Of a stretch of 36,869 nucleotides of DNA, positions 6,949-15,724 are shown in pieces; positions within the stretch are counted from its first letter, which is position 1, and each line of letters starts with the position of its first letter. This stretch comes from Bacillota bacterium (GTDB taxonomy: Bacteria > Bacillota > Clostridia > Christensenellales > Borkfalkiaceae): the NCBI GenBank assembly GCA_023403375.1, contig JAEYEN010000030.1, positions 1 through 36,869 on the forward strand, given 5' to 3'. The position numbers were made by a program, and so were the translations under genes. Below the pieces are notes generated by a model. That model searched no databases. It worked only from the letters and a program-made list of their open reading frames with translations, and was not told the origin of the DNA.

Positions 6949-7791
6949 ATGTTTAAAAAGGGCAAAGAGATAAAAAACGGGGCGGCGAGTTTTTTTAAGG
7001 ACACGCGCATATCCACGGTTGCCGCGGCGTGGGTTTTTTATTTTCTGCTTGCCGTCGTGCCGCTTGCTTTTCTTATTATCACCGCTTTTAATCTGTTCGG
7101 CGTGGACGTTTCGACCGAGATTGTTTCGTTTTTTCCCGAAGAGTTTAAGAGTATGGCGTTTGAAGTGGTTTCCGCTGCGGAAAACGTATCTAAGGGGGTT
7201 ACGTTTTTTTTCGTGCTGACGGTAATTTTATCGACTACCACGCTGCTTAATCAGATGTCTAAGGACGGCGATTATATTTTCAGAAAAAAAGGGCGTTACA
7301 GAAGGGGCGTTTTAAGACGGTTGTGGGCGATATTCGCAATGGGCGTTTTGTTTGTTTTGTTTCTTTTGTGCGCGCTTATATTTGCTTACGGCAACCGATT
7401 TTTCTCCACGCTTTCGCTTACGGCAGTGGGTAAAGTATCGGTGCTAATCAGCGTTTTCACGCTTGTCGTGTTAACGGGGTATGCGATTATTATGGTGCTT
7501 AACCGCTTTATTTCGCCCGTTAAACTTACCTTTAACGTCAATTCTCTGGGTTCGCTTTCGGCTTTATCGGTTATTGTTGTGGGAACGATAGGTTTTATGG
7601 CGTATTTAAGGCTTTATAATTCTTACAACGCTTTCTACGGCGGGCTTGCGACTTTTATCATTTTTATTTTATGGGTGTATATCTTAATGTTCGGCCTGGC
7701 GCTGGGCAGCGTGGTGAGTATGCGATATTATTACGTAAGCAAAAAGTCCGCGCAGGAGAATAAAACCGCACAAGTTCGTTTGTCGGAATAA
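6949..7791 (+). CDS. YihY/BrkB-family integral membrane protein
   Basis: The family (once misnamed RNase BN) consists of six-helix membrane proteins of unproven function. The 280-residue product shows the family opening, a short basic region then VAAAWVFYFLLAVVPLAFLIITAF, and hydrophobic segments at roughly 25-50, 85-105, 120-145, 160-185, 200-220 and 230-255, ending in a charged tail. ATG 6949 keeps the usual 15-20 residues before the first helix, but it has no ribosome binding site and directly follows a terminator hairpin; no better start is visible. It appears to be a single gene, as the next unit has its own promoter. Confidence 0.85.
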   Translation: MFKKGKEIKNGAASFFKDTRISTVAAAWVFYFLLAVVPLAFLIITAFNLFGVDVSTEIVSFFPEEFKSMAFEVVSAAENVSKGVTFFFVLTVILSTTTLLNQMSKDGDYIFRKKGRYRRGVLRRLWAIFAMGVLFVLFLLCALIFAYGNRFFSTLSLTAVGKVSVLISVFTLVVLTGYAIIMVLNRFISPVKLTFNVNSLGSLSALSVIVVGTIGFMAYLRLYNSYNAFYGGLATFIIFILWVYILMFGLALGSVVSMRYYYVSKKSAQENKTAQVRLSE

Positions 7792-7874
7792 ATACGTATA
7801 AGACCGCGCATTGTCGATAAAATAATACTTTCGCTTATAATCCGTGTTTGTAAAAGACTAATTACGCTTAGTGC

Positions 7875-7903
7875 TTGACGAAAGGCGCGCGCTTTGTTAT
7901 AAT
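7875..7903 (+). promoter_or_regulatory. Sigma-A promoter of the GDP-mannose operon
   Basis: TTGACG (7875-7880), 17-bp spacer, TATAAT (7898-7903). The expected start is near 7910, 36 nt before manC. Confidence 0.85.
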
Positions 7904-7945
7904 ATAATATACTTTTATAAGTAATAGTGTACTCTGAGGCTTTAT

Positions 7946-9007
7946 ATGAACGTTTACGGCGTAATTATGGCTGGCGGCGGCGGAACGAGATTCTGGCCGC
8001 TTTCCAGAAACAAAAACCCCAAGCAACTTCTCAATTTAAGCGGTAAAGACGTTATGATTAACGAAACGGCAAAAAGGCTTAAAGCGGTTTGCGGAAATCC
8101 GGATATATACGCCGTTACGGGCAGTTCCCACGCGGAGAAAACAATCGAACTCACGAAAGGCGAAATTCCCGAACAAAACGTGCTTATAGAACCCTGCGCG
8201 AGAAATACTTCGGCTTGCATAGGGTATGCGGCGGTTAAAATACTTGCAACGCGTGGCGACGGCGTTATGATTGTTACCCCGTCGGACGCTTATATCAAAG
8301 ACGAAAAAGAATACGCGCGCGTTCTTAAATTGGCGGCGGAAGTCGCAGAAAAGGGCGAGAACATAGTAACGCTGGGTATAAAACCCACGTTCCCCGCAAC
8401 GGGATACGGATACATAAACTATTCGGGCGACGGAGAAGTCAAAGACGTTTTAAGGTTTGTTGAAAAACCGTCGGAAGAAGTGGCGAAAGGATACTTAAAA
8501 GAAGGCGGATACGTCTGGAACAGCGGCGTTTTCGTGTTCACCGCTTCGCTGATAATGGAAAAATTCAAGACCTATCTTCCCGAAGCATATGAGAAACTTA
8601 TGCTTTTATACGCGGCGATAAAAAGGGGAGAAGAAGAAAAAGAAAAGGCGGAGATTTATCCCGCTATCCCCGCCGTGTCTATCGATTACGGCATTATGGA
8701 AAAAAGCGACGGGGTTAAAGTGATTCCGTCCGAGTTCGGGTGGAGCGACGTCGGAAGTTGGGATATGATGGACGTTCTCAATCCGAAGGACGAAAACGGG
8801 AACGTTATCGTTGGGCAGGCGGTTACGGTAGACTGCAAAGATTGCGTTATATATTCGGATAAAAGGATTATAACGGCGGCGGACGTGGAAGGGCTGGTAA
8901 TAGTCGAAACGGCGGACGCGATAATGGTTTGCAGAAAGGACCGCGCGCAGGACGTTAAAAAAATCGTGGACATACTGAAAAACGAAGGAAAAGGAAATCT
9001 TGTCTGA
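7946..9007 (+). CDS. manC: Mannose-1-phosphate guanylyltransferase
   Basis: Makes GDP-mannose from mannose-1-phosphate and GTP. The 353 residues form a single nucleotidyltransferase domain without the cupin tail of long ManC proteins. Motifs are intact: AGGGGTRFWPLSR with PKQLL (about 9-28), EPCARNTSACIGYAA, VTPSDAYI, GYGYINY, FVEKPS and YVWNSGVFVF. It is the first gene of the operon; its TGA overlaps the ATG of the phosphohexomutase by one base, so the two are probably translationally coupled. This intact enzyme contrasts with the degenerate copy at 10819. Confidence 0.92.
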   Translation: MNVYGVIMAGGGGTRFWPLSRNKNPKQLLNLSGKDVMINETAKRLKAVCGNPDIYAVTGSSHAEKTIELTKGEIPEQNVLIEPCARNTSACIGYAAVKILATRGDGVMIVTPSDAYIKDEKEYARVLKLAAEVAEKGENIVTLGIKPTFPATGYGYINYSGDGEVKDVLRFVEKPSEEVAKGYLKEGGYVWNSGVFVFTASLIMEKFKTYLPEAYEKLMLLYAAIKRGEEEKEKAEIYPAIPAVSIDYGIMEKSDGVKVIPSEFGWSDVGSWDMMDVLNPKDENGNVIVGQAVTVDCKDCVIYSDKRIITAADVEGLVIVETADAIMVCRKDRAQDVKKIVDILKNEGKGNLV

Positions 9008-10770
9008 TGGATTATAAAGCGGAATATCATAAGTGGTTGGATAGCCCCGTTTTTGACGAAGAAACAAAAAAGGAACTGAAAAGTCTGACGGATGAAAAGG
9101 AAATAGAAGACAGGTTTTACAAGCATCTTTCTTTCGGAACGGGCGGACTTCGCGGAGTTATCGGCGCGGGAACAAACAGGATGAACGTTTATACGGTAGG
9201 TAAAGCCACTCAGGGGCTTGCCAACTTTATAAATAAAAATTACAAAGAAAAGAGTGTGGTTATAGCGTACGACAGCAGAAGAATGTCCAAGGAATTTGCG
9301 CTATCCGGCGCTGTTATACTTTGCGCAAACGGTATTAAAGCCTATCTTTTCGACGGGTTAAGACCCACCCCCGAACTTTCTTTTGCGGTAAGATATTACG
9401 GCGCGACGGCGGGGATAGTGATAACCGCAAGCCATAATCCGCCCGAATATAACGGATATAAAGTATATTTGTCGGACGGCGGGCAGATTGTTCCGCCTTA
9501 TGACAGACTCATCATCGAAGAAGTAAATAAAATAGAAGACTACTCGTTAATCAGACGCACGGACGAAAAGTCGGCGATAGCGAGCGGACTTTTACAGATA
9601 ATATCGAAAGAAGCGGACGACGCTTTTATAAACGCCGTTAAAAGTTTATCGCTTAATCCGAGCGTTATAAAAAAGCAGGCGGATAACGTTAAAATAGCGT
9701 ATACGCCGCTTAACGGCGCGGGCAATATGCCCGTAAGAAGGGTGCTTTCGGAAGAAGGGTTCAAAAACGTTTACGTGGTAAGCGAGCAGGAAGCCGCAGA
9801 CGGAAATTTTCCCACGCTTAAATATCCTAACCCCGAAGACCCCGCAGCATTCGATTACTGTTTGAAACTTGCCGAAAAAGTCAAAGCGGACATCGCGCTT
9901 GCGACCGACCCCGACGCGGACAGACTCGGCATTTACGCATTCGATAATAAAAGCGGAGAATATAAGTCTTTCACGGGGAATATGAGCGGACTTCTTATTG
10001 CGGAATATATTTTGTCGCAGAAAAAAGAAAAAGGGCTGCTTCCCGAAAACCCGAAAGACGGCGTGCTTGTTACCACCGTGGTTTCTTCCAAAATGGCGTA
10101 TAAAATCGCCGAATTTTACGGAATTTCCGTTAAAGAAGTTTTAACGGGATTTAAGTATATCGGCGAGCAGATTCATTTATACGAACTTGCGAAAGCGAAA
10201 AACGGTGGGAAATACGACGGGGACAAAGGCGCGTACGAGTATCTGTTCGGGTACGAAGAGAGTTTCGGGTGTCTTGTGGGAACGCACGCAAGGGATAAAG
10301 ACTCCGTTTCCGCCGTGGCGATGCTTGCGGAAGCGTGCGCGTATTATAAAGACCGCGGACTTACGCTTTGCGACCAGATGGAAAACATTTACCGAAAATA
10401 CGGGTATTTTAAAGAGAGTATGCAGACGGTAACCTTAAAAGGTGCGGCAGGCGCTGAAAAAATAAGCGCCATTATGGACAATTTAAGGAACGCGCCGCCG
10501 AAAAATATAGGAAAATCGAAAGTGCTTGCGATAAGGGATTATCTTTTAGACAAGCGCGTCGCTTTATCGGACGGAAGCGTTCTAAAAACGGGGCTTCCGA
10601 AGAGCAATGTTTTATATTACGAACTTGAAAACGACGGTTGGTGTTGCGTGCGCCCGTCGGGAACCGAGCCGAAGATAAAATTTTATTACGGGGTGAAAGC
10701 CGCGTCGGAAAAATCGGCGGCGGAAAGCCTTTCGGAATTGGGAAAAAGCATATCGGCGTTTACCGACTAA
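9007..10770 (+). CDS. Phosphoglucomutase/phosphomannomutase
   Basis: Alpha-D-phosphohexomutase that interconverts hexose-6-phosphate and hexose-1-phosphate; next to manC its likely job is mannose-6-P to mannose-1-P, though glucose is also possible. The 587 residues match the long PgcA/PGM2-like type. Catalytic loop TASHNPPEYNG with Ser142, metal loop DPDADR (301-306), sugar loop GYEESFG, and phosphate loop RPSGTEPK (549-556) are all present. It starts inside the manC stop codon (TGATG). A gap of 48 bp with an AAGGA site leads to the third operon gene. Confidence 0.92.
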   Translation: MDYKAEYHKWLDSPVFDEETKKELKSLTDEKEIEDRFYKHLSFGTGGLRGVIGAGTNRMNVYTVGKATQGLANFINKNYKEKSVVIAYDSRRMSKEFALSGAVILCANGIKAYLFDGLRPTPELSFAVRYYGATAGIVITASHNPPEYNGYKVYLSDGGQIVPPYDRLIIEEVNKIEDYSLIRRTDEKSAIASGLLQIISKEADDAFINAVKSLSLNPSVIKKQADNVKIAYTPLNGAGNMPVRRVLSEEGFKNVYVVSEQEAADGNFPTLKYPNPEDPAAFDYCLKLAEKVKADIALATDPDADRLGIYAFDNKSGEYKSFTGNMSGLLIAEYILSQKKEKGLLPENPKDGVLVTTVVSSKMAYKIAEFYGISVKEVLTGFKYIGEQIHLYELAKAKNGGKYDGDKGAYEYLFGYEESFGCLVGTHARDKDSVSAVAMLAEACAYYKDRGLTLCDQMENIYRKYGYFKESMQTVTLKGAAGAEKISAIMDNLRNAPPKNIGKSKVLAIRDYLLDKRVALSDGSVLKTGLPKSNVLYYELENDGWCCVRPSGTEPKIKFYYGVKAASEKSAAESLSELGKSISAFTD

Positions 10771-10818
10771 AATAAGTTAAACTAACGTAAAAGCATAATT
10801 ATAAACAAGGATTAAAAG

Positions 10819-13068
10819 ATGAAGTGTATAGTTCTTGCGGGAGGAAGCGGCGACAGATTGTGGCCGCTGTCGAGAAAAAACTTCCCCAAACAATTTATGG
10901 AAATAAAGAAAGGCAGGTCGATGTTTCAGGAAGCAATTTTGAGAAACATGCCTTTTTGCGACGAGTTTGTCGTTATTACCAACAAAAAATACGAAAACAT
11001 CGCCAGAGGTCAGTTGCAGGCTTTTCAGGGACTTAATTATTCGCTTCTGTTAGAAAACAAACCGCTTAAAACCGCGCCGTCGGTCGTTATAAACGCGCTT
11101 TACGCTCAGCCGGACGAAGAACTTTTAATAGTTTTCACCGACCATATTATAGACGGCGAGTACAATTCTTGCATAGTCAAGGCTAAAAATATAGTTAAAA
11201 ACAACAAAATTGCCGCTATCGGCGTTAAACCCAACGGCAATACGGACGAAATTTATCATTACTTCGACGTTTCGGCAAGGGGCGTCAGATTCTCCGCGAG
11301 AGAAACCAAAAACTGTTTCTGCGACTGCGGAATTTACGCCGCCAAAGCGTCGGTTATTCTGGAAAACTGCGACCCCGATTACGTCGAACGTTGCAGAAAC
11401 GTAGGCTTAAAAAACAACGAGTTCGAAGACGTCGGAGATTCTATCGCGCTGGGGCTGGATAAAGTGCTCAATAACCGCGCGCTGGAACTTGTGGAAGCGT
11501 ATTTCACTTGGACTAGAATTACCGATATTTCGTCTTATTATAAGTTTATCGGCAATTCCGAAGACAGAAAGAGAAACACCATAGAATACAACAATAAAAA
11601 CGTTGAAATAGTAAATACGTCCGACGAGCAACTTATCGTTGCCAACGGGCTTAAAGACGTGCTTATAGCGAACACGAGAGACGCTATTTACATAACCCAG
11701 ATAAACAAAGAAAACAGCATAAAGGACGTGGCGAAAAGGCACTATTCGGACAAGAGCAAGTATTTTGACGAATCGCCCATTTTTTACGAAAAGTGGGGCA
11801 GCAAAGAAGTGCTTAACCGAACCGATAAATGCGAAATAAGCAGAATAACGGTATTCCCCGGGCGCTCGTTCTCTTCGGTTACGGAAGAAGGGTATTCGGT
11901 AAATTATTTTATTGCGGAAGGCGAAGCGAGGGTAACTTCCGGCGCGACCGAAAAGAAAAAACAGGTCAAAGATTCCTGCGTGTTGTTCAGAAGTCTTGTG
12001 GAATATACGCTTACAAACGAAGGCAGGCGCAACCTTGTTATGATTCAGACAAAGAACGCCGATTACGTTGAAGAGATAAAGAAGAAAAAGAAAACGGTAG
12101 TTCAGGACAGCCTTGTAAAACTTAAACCCGTGTTTAAGGACGCGATTTGGGGCGGCACTAAAATACGCGATAAACTGCAAAAGGCTATCGGCAATATGAC
12201 GTCGGTTGCGGAAAGTTGGGAACTCTCCGCTCATCCCGCAGGTCAATCGGAAATCGCTACGGGTAAATATAAAGGCTATTCTTTCAGCGATTATATACAG
12301 ATGCTCGGTAAAGAACAGCTTGGCTGGAAAACTCAGGGATACGAAAGGTTCCCGCTTATGGTCAAGTTTATCGACGCTAAAAAGAGTTTGTCCATTCAGG
12401 TCCACCCCAACGACGATTACGCTTTCCCGATAGAAGGCGATTACGGCAAAAACGAGATGTGGTACGTTATGGACGCCGAAGAAGACGCTTTCATCTATGT
12501 CGGCTTCAACAGGGACGTTACGCCCGAAGAAATAAGGGAAATGGTTAAGAAAAACACGCTTTTGGAAGTGCTTAACAAAGTTCCCGTCAAAAAGGGCGAA
12601 ACTTACTTCCTGCGCGCCGGCACCGTACACGCGATAGGCGCGGGGTGCCTTATGTGTGAAGTTCAGCAGTCATCTAACGTAACGTACAGACTTTACGACT
12701 ATTGCAGAAAAGACAAAAACGGAAAACTGCGCGATTTGCAGGTGGAAAAGGCGCTGGACGTTATTGACTTCAAGAAAGAAAAAACGGGCTTTCGCTCTTC
12801 CTATCCCAGCGTAGTGCATGACGGTTACGTCGAAAAACTGATAGGCGAATGTAAGTATTTCAGCGTTAAAAAATACGACGTTACGGGTACGCTTAAACTT
12901 CTTCCCAGCGATTCTACTTTCCAGGTAGTCATAGTTATTGAAGGTAAGAGCAAAATCAGTAACGGAACGCTTACCTATCCCACGTCGCTCGGCGACACGT
13001 GGTTCTGTGGAAGTTGGGATACCGTCGAACTCAACGGTAAATGCAGCGTTCTGGTGGTTAACGTGTAA
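10819..13068 (+). CDS. Fusion: ManC-like nucleotidyltransferase + cupin + mannose-6-phosphate isomerase
   Basis: A 749-residue protein of three parts. Residues 1 to about 300 resemble mannose-1-P guanylyltransferase (AGGSGDRLWPLSR, NFPKQF), about 310-415 resemble the cupin part of long ManC proteins, and about 430-749 form a class I phosphomannose isomerase with zinc ligands in QVHP (His529), NEMW (Glu546) and AGTVHAIG (His604). The isomerase converts fructose-6-P to mannose-6-P. In the first part, several nucleotidyltransferase motifs are altered: GDR for GTR, ENKPLKTAP for the EPxxRNTAP type, and no EKP or WNSG. It may be inactive or regulatory. Last gene of the operon, which thus covers fructose-6-P to GDP-mannose. 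Confidence 0.88.
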   Translation: MKCIVLAGGSGDRLWPLSRKNFPKQFMEIKKGRSMFQEAILRNMPFCDEFVVITNKKYENIARGQLQAFQGLNYSLLLENKPLKTAPSVVINALYAQPDEELLIVFTDHIIDGEYNSCIVKAKNIVKNNKIAAIGVKPNGNTDEIYHYFDVSARGVRFSARETKNCFCDCGIYAAKASVILENCDPDYVERCRNVGLKNNEFEDVGDSIALGLDKVLNNRALELVEAYFTWTRITDISSYYKFIGNSEDRKRNTIEYNNKNVEIVNTSDEQLIVANGLKDVLIANTRDAIYITQINKENSIKDVAKRHYSDKSKYFDESPIFYEKWGSKEVLNRTDKCEISRITVFPGRSFSSVTEEGYSVNYFIAEGEARVTSGATEKKKQVKDSCVLFRSLVEYTLTNEGRRNLVMIQTKNADYVEEIKKKKKTVVQDSLVKLKPVFKDAIWGGTKIRDKLQKAIGNMTSVAESWELSAHPAGQSEIATGKYKGYSFSDYIQMLGKEQLGWKTQGYERFPLMVKFIDAKKSLSIQVHPNDDYAFPIEGDYGKNEMWYVMDAEEDAFIYVGFNRDVTPEEIREMVKKNTLLEVLNKVPVKKGETYFLRAGTVHAIGAGCLMCEVQQSSNVTYRLYDYCRKDKNGKLRDLQVEKALDVIDFKKEKTGFRSSYPSVVHDGYVEKLIGECKYFSVKKYDVTGTLKLLPSDSTFQVVIVIEGKSKISNGTLTYPTSLGDTWFCGSWDTVELNGKCSVLVVNV

Positions 13069-13097
13069 AAAACAAATAACTTTTTAAAAATTAAAAA

Positions 13098-13128
13098 CCT
13101 TTCCGTTTATAAGCGGAAAGGCTTTTTT
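13098..13128 (+). terminator. Rho-independent terminator of the GDP-mannose operon
   Basis: Stem CCTTTCCG (13098-13105) with CGGAAAGG (13114-13121), then six T (13123-13128). It lies 30 bp after the fusion gene and faces the convergent Wzz-like gene. Confidence 0.9.
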
Positions 13129-13262
13129 GTGCTTTTTATAAAAACTTTGAAAAAGCATTGATTTTTAAAAGTTTTGTTTTTTCAAAAGTTTAGTTCGCGG
13201 TTTACCGCCGCGGTTTGATAGTTGAAAGACTTAATATCGGTTGTCTTAGGCGGTAATTCTGA

Positions 13263-14600
13263 TTATTCCTGTGTTTCCGAAACAGCTATATTGTTTTCTC
13301 CGAAAAGAGAACCATCCTTTTTCATTTTAGAATAAGTCTGACAATAAGACACGACGTAGCAGATTAAAGCAATGGCAATAGTAGTTACGACTAAAAGATT
13401 GTTGGTTATAAAACTTTCACCTGTCGCGGTACTGTTTTTGGTTACTTTCGCGCCGGATACCGTCGCTTTGTTTCCGTTAAAGTCTTCGGCTATTTTTTTG
13501 TATTCCGCAAGCGAAGAATTAATGGAAGCGGCGCAATTCGTAAGAGTGGACTTCACGTTGTTGATAATATTCGCGTCCGTACATTTTGCGCCGGAAACGG
13601 TGTATCCGTCAAATTCCTGCTTTTTGATTTCCGCCTGTGCTTTGGACTTCGCATAACCGTCGGAAATATTGCAGAGTTTTATATAAGTATCGTCGCCTGC
13701 AAAGTTATAAACAACCTGATCGCTTCCGACTTTGGTCATGTTTTCTATCATAGAGCGGTAGTTGGTTATGTTGTTCTGTGCGTCGCTCAAAAGAGTGGTG
13801 TAAGAAGCCACCTGACCCGCAGCCTGACTTTTTGCAAAGGCTATATATCCTTCCAACCCGTCGATGTTTTCAACGCGTTTGGTAACGATAATGGGTTTTA
13901 AGTTGGAAAGCTCGCTGTCTATTGCGGTAATCTGCGCCGCCAAATCGTATAAGTTTTTATTTGTAACGTTATCTCTGTATTCAGCCGCCGTCGGATTAGA
14001 TTTTGCAAACGAATTTATAGAATAAGAAAATTCGTTGATATAATCGGACAATTCGTAAACAATCTGTAAATACTCTATGCCGCTTAATTTAGCGTTTATA
14101 TCGTAAACGAAAGAAAAGGCGGGCATTCCGATTGTAGCGAACTTATTGACGTATTCTTTTGCGACGTTATCCAATATGTTTTTGTATTCCGCAGAAGAAA
14201 GGTTAAGTTCCGCGTCTGCCGATAAAGACAACTCGAACGAATTAGGAACATAAGTATCGGTGTTTTTGATTGTGTCGGGAACGATTGCCGTTACCGAAAG
14301 ATTTTTAACTACCCCGTCGTAAAGTTCAAGTATCTTTTCGCTGTCGGAATACGTGTCTTTCAATGCCTGATGAACGACGTTGGATTTATTGTTGTTCATT
14401 CCTGCGAGAGTATTTGCGTTTGCCGACGCAACGGCTACCGTCGCCACGTAAGACTTACGGACGGTAAACGCCCTTACGCATAGTAAAACGGAGCAAACGA
14501 TTATAGCGCTTGCCAAAATGTAAATAAGCCCGCGTATAAGATTTTTCTTGAATACTTTGCCCAGCATACCGAGAGTAATTTCGGTTTCTTGATTATGCAT
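13263..14600 (-). CDS. Wzz-like polysaccharide chain-length/co-polymerase protein
   Basis: 445 residues with the topology of polysaccharide co-polymerases: a short cytoplasmic N-terminus, one membrane helix (about 22-44), a long outside domain with helical, coiled-coil-prone stretches, and a second helix near 399-419, then a short charged tail. There is no tyrosine-kinase domain. Such proteins set chain length or assist export of capsule or teichoic-type polymers. Sequence motifs are weak, so the call is mainly by topology and location between the GDP-mannose and dTDP-rhamnose genes. The start is set by AGGAG about 8 bases upstream on the minus strand. It runs opposite to its neighbours with its own promoter. 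Confidence 0.65.
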   Translation of the reverse strand: MHNQETEITLGMLGKVFKKNLIRGLIYILASAIIVCSVLLCVRAFTVRKSYVATVAVASANANTLAGMNNNKSNVVHQALKDTYSDSEKILELYDGVVKNLSVTAIVPDTIKNTDTYVPNSFELSLSADAELNLSSAEYKNILDNVAKEYVNKFATIGMPAFSFVYDINAKLSGIEYLQIVYELSDYINEFSYSINSFAKSNPTAAEYRDNVTNKNLYDLAAQITAIDSELSNLKPIIVTKRVENIDGLEGYIAFAKSQAAGQVASYTTLLSDAQNNITNYRSMIENMTKVGSDQVVYNFAGDDTYIKLCNISDGYAKSKAQAEIKKQEFDGYTVSGAKCTDANIINNVKSTLTNCAASINSSLAEYKKIAEDFNGNKATVSGAKVTKNSTATGESFITNNLLVVTTIAIALICYVVSYCQTYSKMKKDGSLFGENNIAVSETQE

Positions 14601-14632
14601 TGCAAAATCTCCTGTATTTATATTTTTGTATT

Positions 14633-14661
14633 ATTTTAACATACTCTTATTTTTATTGCAA
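14633..14661 (-). promoter_or_regulatory. Sigma-A promoter of the Wzz-like gene
   Basis: On the minus strand TTGCAA (14661-14656), 17-bp spacer, TAAAAT (14638-14633). The leader is about 30 nt. Confidence 0.65.
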
Positions 14662-14712
14662 TAAATTTCATCAAAATATTTGCGGATAGCGTATTAAACT
14701 GCTTTTTAACTA

Positions 14713-14741
14713 TTGATTTTTAATCGCCGTTATGCTAAAAT
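14713..14741 (+). promoter_or_regulatory. Sigma-A promoter of the rml operon
   Basis: TTGATT (14713-14718), 17-bp spacer, TAAAAT (14736-14741) preceded by TGC, an extended -10. The 205-bp region 14601-14805 therefore holds divergent promoters for the Wzz-like gene and rmlABDC, about 50 bp apart. Confidence 0.75.
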
Positions 14742-14805
14742 AATCTATGGTAAAAAGTGTGCCCGAAGACGCGTTTTCGCGCTTTGATAAAAGGAGATTT
14801 GCTTT

Positions 14806-15702
14806 ATGAAAGGTATAATTTTAGCGGGGGGCAGCGGAACAAGACTCTATCCGCTTACCAAGGTTACCAGCAAACAACTTCTTCCTATTTACGATAAGCC
14901 TATGATTTATTATCCGCTTTCGGTTCTGATGAACGCCGGTATAAGAGATATTTTAATTATTTCCACACCCGACGATTTGCCGAGATTCGAAAGGCTTTTG
15001 GGCGACGGGAGAAATATCGGTATCAACCTAAGTTATGCTGAACAGAAAGTGCCCAACGGTCTTGCGCAGGCGTTTGTTATAGGCGAAAAGTTTATCGGTA
15101 AAGATAGCGTCGCAATGGTTTTGGGCGACAATATTTTCTCGGGACACGGCTTCAAAAAAAGTCTTGAAAACGCCGTAAAAAAGGCGGAAGCAGGCGCGGG
15201 GGCAACTATTTTCGGATATTACGTGGACGACCCCGAAAGATACGGAATAGTGGAATTCGATAAAAGCGGCAAGGTTTTGTCTTTGGAAGAAAAACCAAAA
15301 ATTCCGAAAAGCAACTACTGTATAACGGGATTGTATTTTTACGATAACAGGGTGGTGGAAATCGCAAAGAGCCTGACCCCGTCGGCACGCGGCGAATACG
15401 AGATAACGGACGTCAATAAAGAATATCTCGAACTCGGCGCGCTTAACGTGGAAATTTTAGGACAGGGATTTACTTGGCTGGATACGGGAACGCACGAAAG
15501 TCTGGTAGACGCCACAAACTTTATAAAGACGGTGGAAGCGCACCAGCATAGAAAGGTGGGGTGTATAGAAGAAATAGCTTATCTTAACGGCTGGATAAGC
15601 AAAGAGCAGATTATAAAAACCTGCGAAGAGATGAAAAAGAACGAATACGGCAGATATTTACTTGACGTAATCGAAGGAAAATACATAAGCGGATTGTTTT
15701 AA
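14806..15702 (+). CDS. rmlA: Glucose-1-phosphate thymidylyltransferase
   Basis: First step of dTDP-L-rhamnose synthesis: dTTP + glucose-1-P to dTDP-glucose. The 298 residues are full length and show GIILAGGSGTRLYPLT, KQLLPIYDKPMIYYPLS, LGDNIFSGHG, EEKPKIPKSNYCITGLYFYD and FTWLDTGTHESL. Start ATG 14806 follows AAAGGAG. It leads an operon ordered rmlA-B-D-C with gaps of 22, -1 and -14 bases. Confidence 0.96.
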   Translation: MKGIILAGGSGTRLYPLTKVTSKQLLPIYDKPMIYYPLSVLMNAGIRDILIISTPDDLPRFERLLGDGRNIGINLSYAEQKVPNGLAQAFVIGEKFIGKDSVAMVLGDNIFSGHGFKKSLENAVKKAEAGAGATIFGYYVDDPERYGIVEFDKSGKVLSLEEKPKIPKSNYCITGLYFYDNRVVEIAKSLTPSARGEYEITDVNKEYLELGALNVEILGQGFTWLDTGTHESLVDATNFIKTVEAHQHRKVGCIEEIAYLNGWISKEQIIKTCEEMKKNEYGRYLLDVIEGKYISGLF

Positions 15703-15724
15703 TCCGGTTTAAGGAGAAAAATTT

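Noticed and set aside
11407..12630. 407-codon open frame on the minus strand
   Set aside because: It lies fully inside the ManC-like/ManA fusion, has no ribosome binding site and its composition is that of the complement of a coding strand rich in GAA, AAA and GCG codons.
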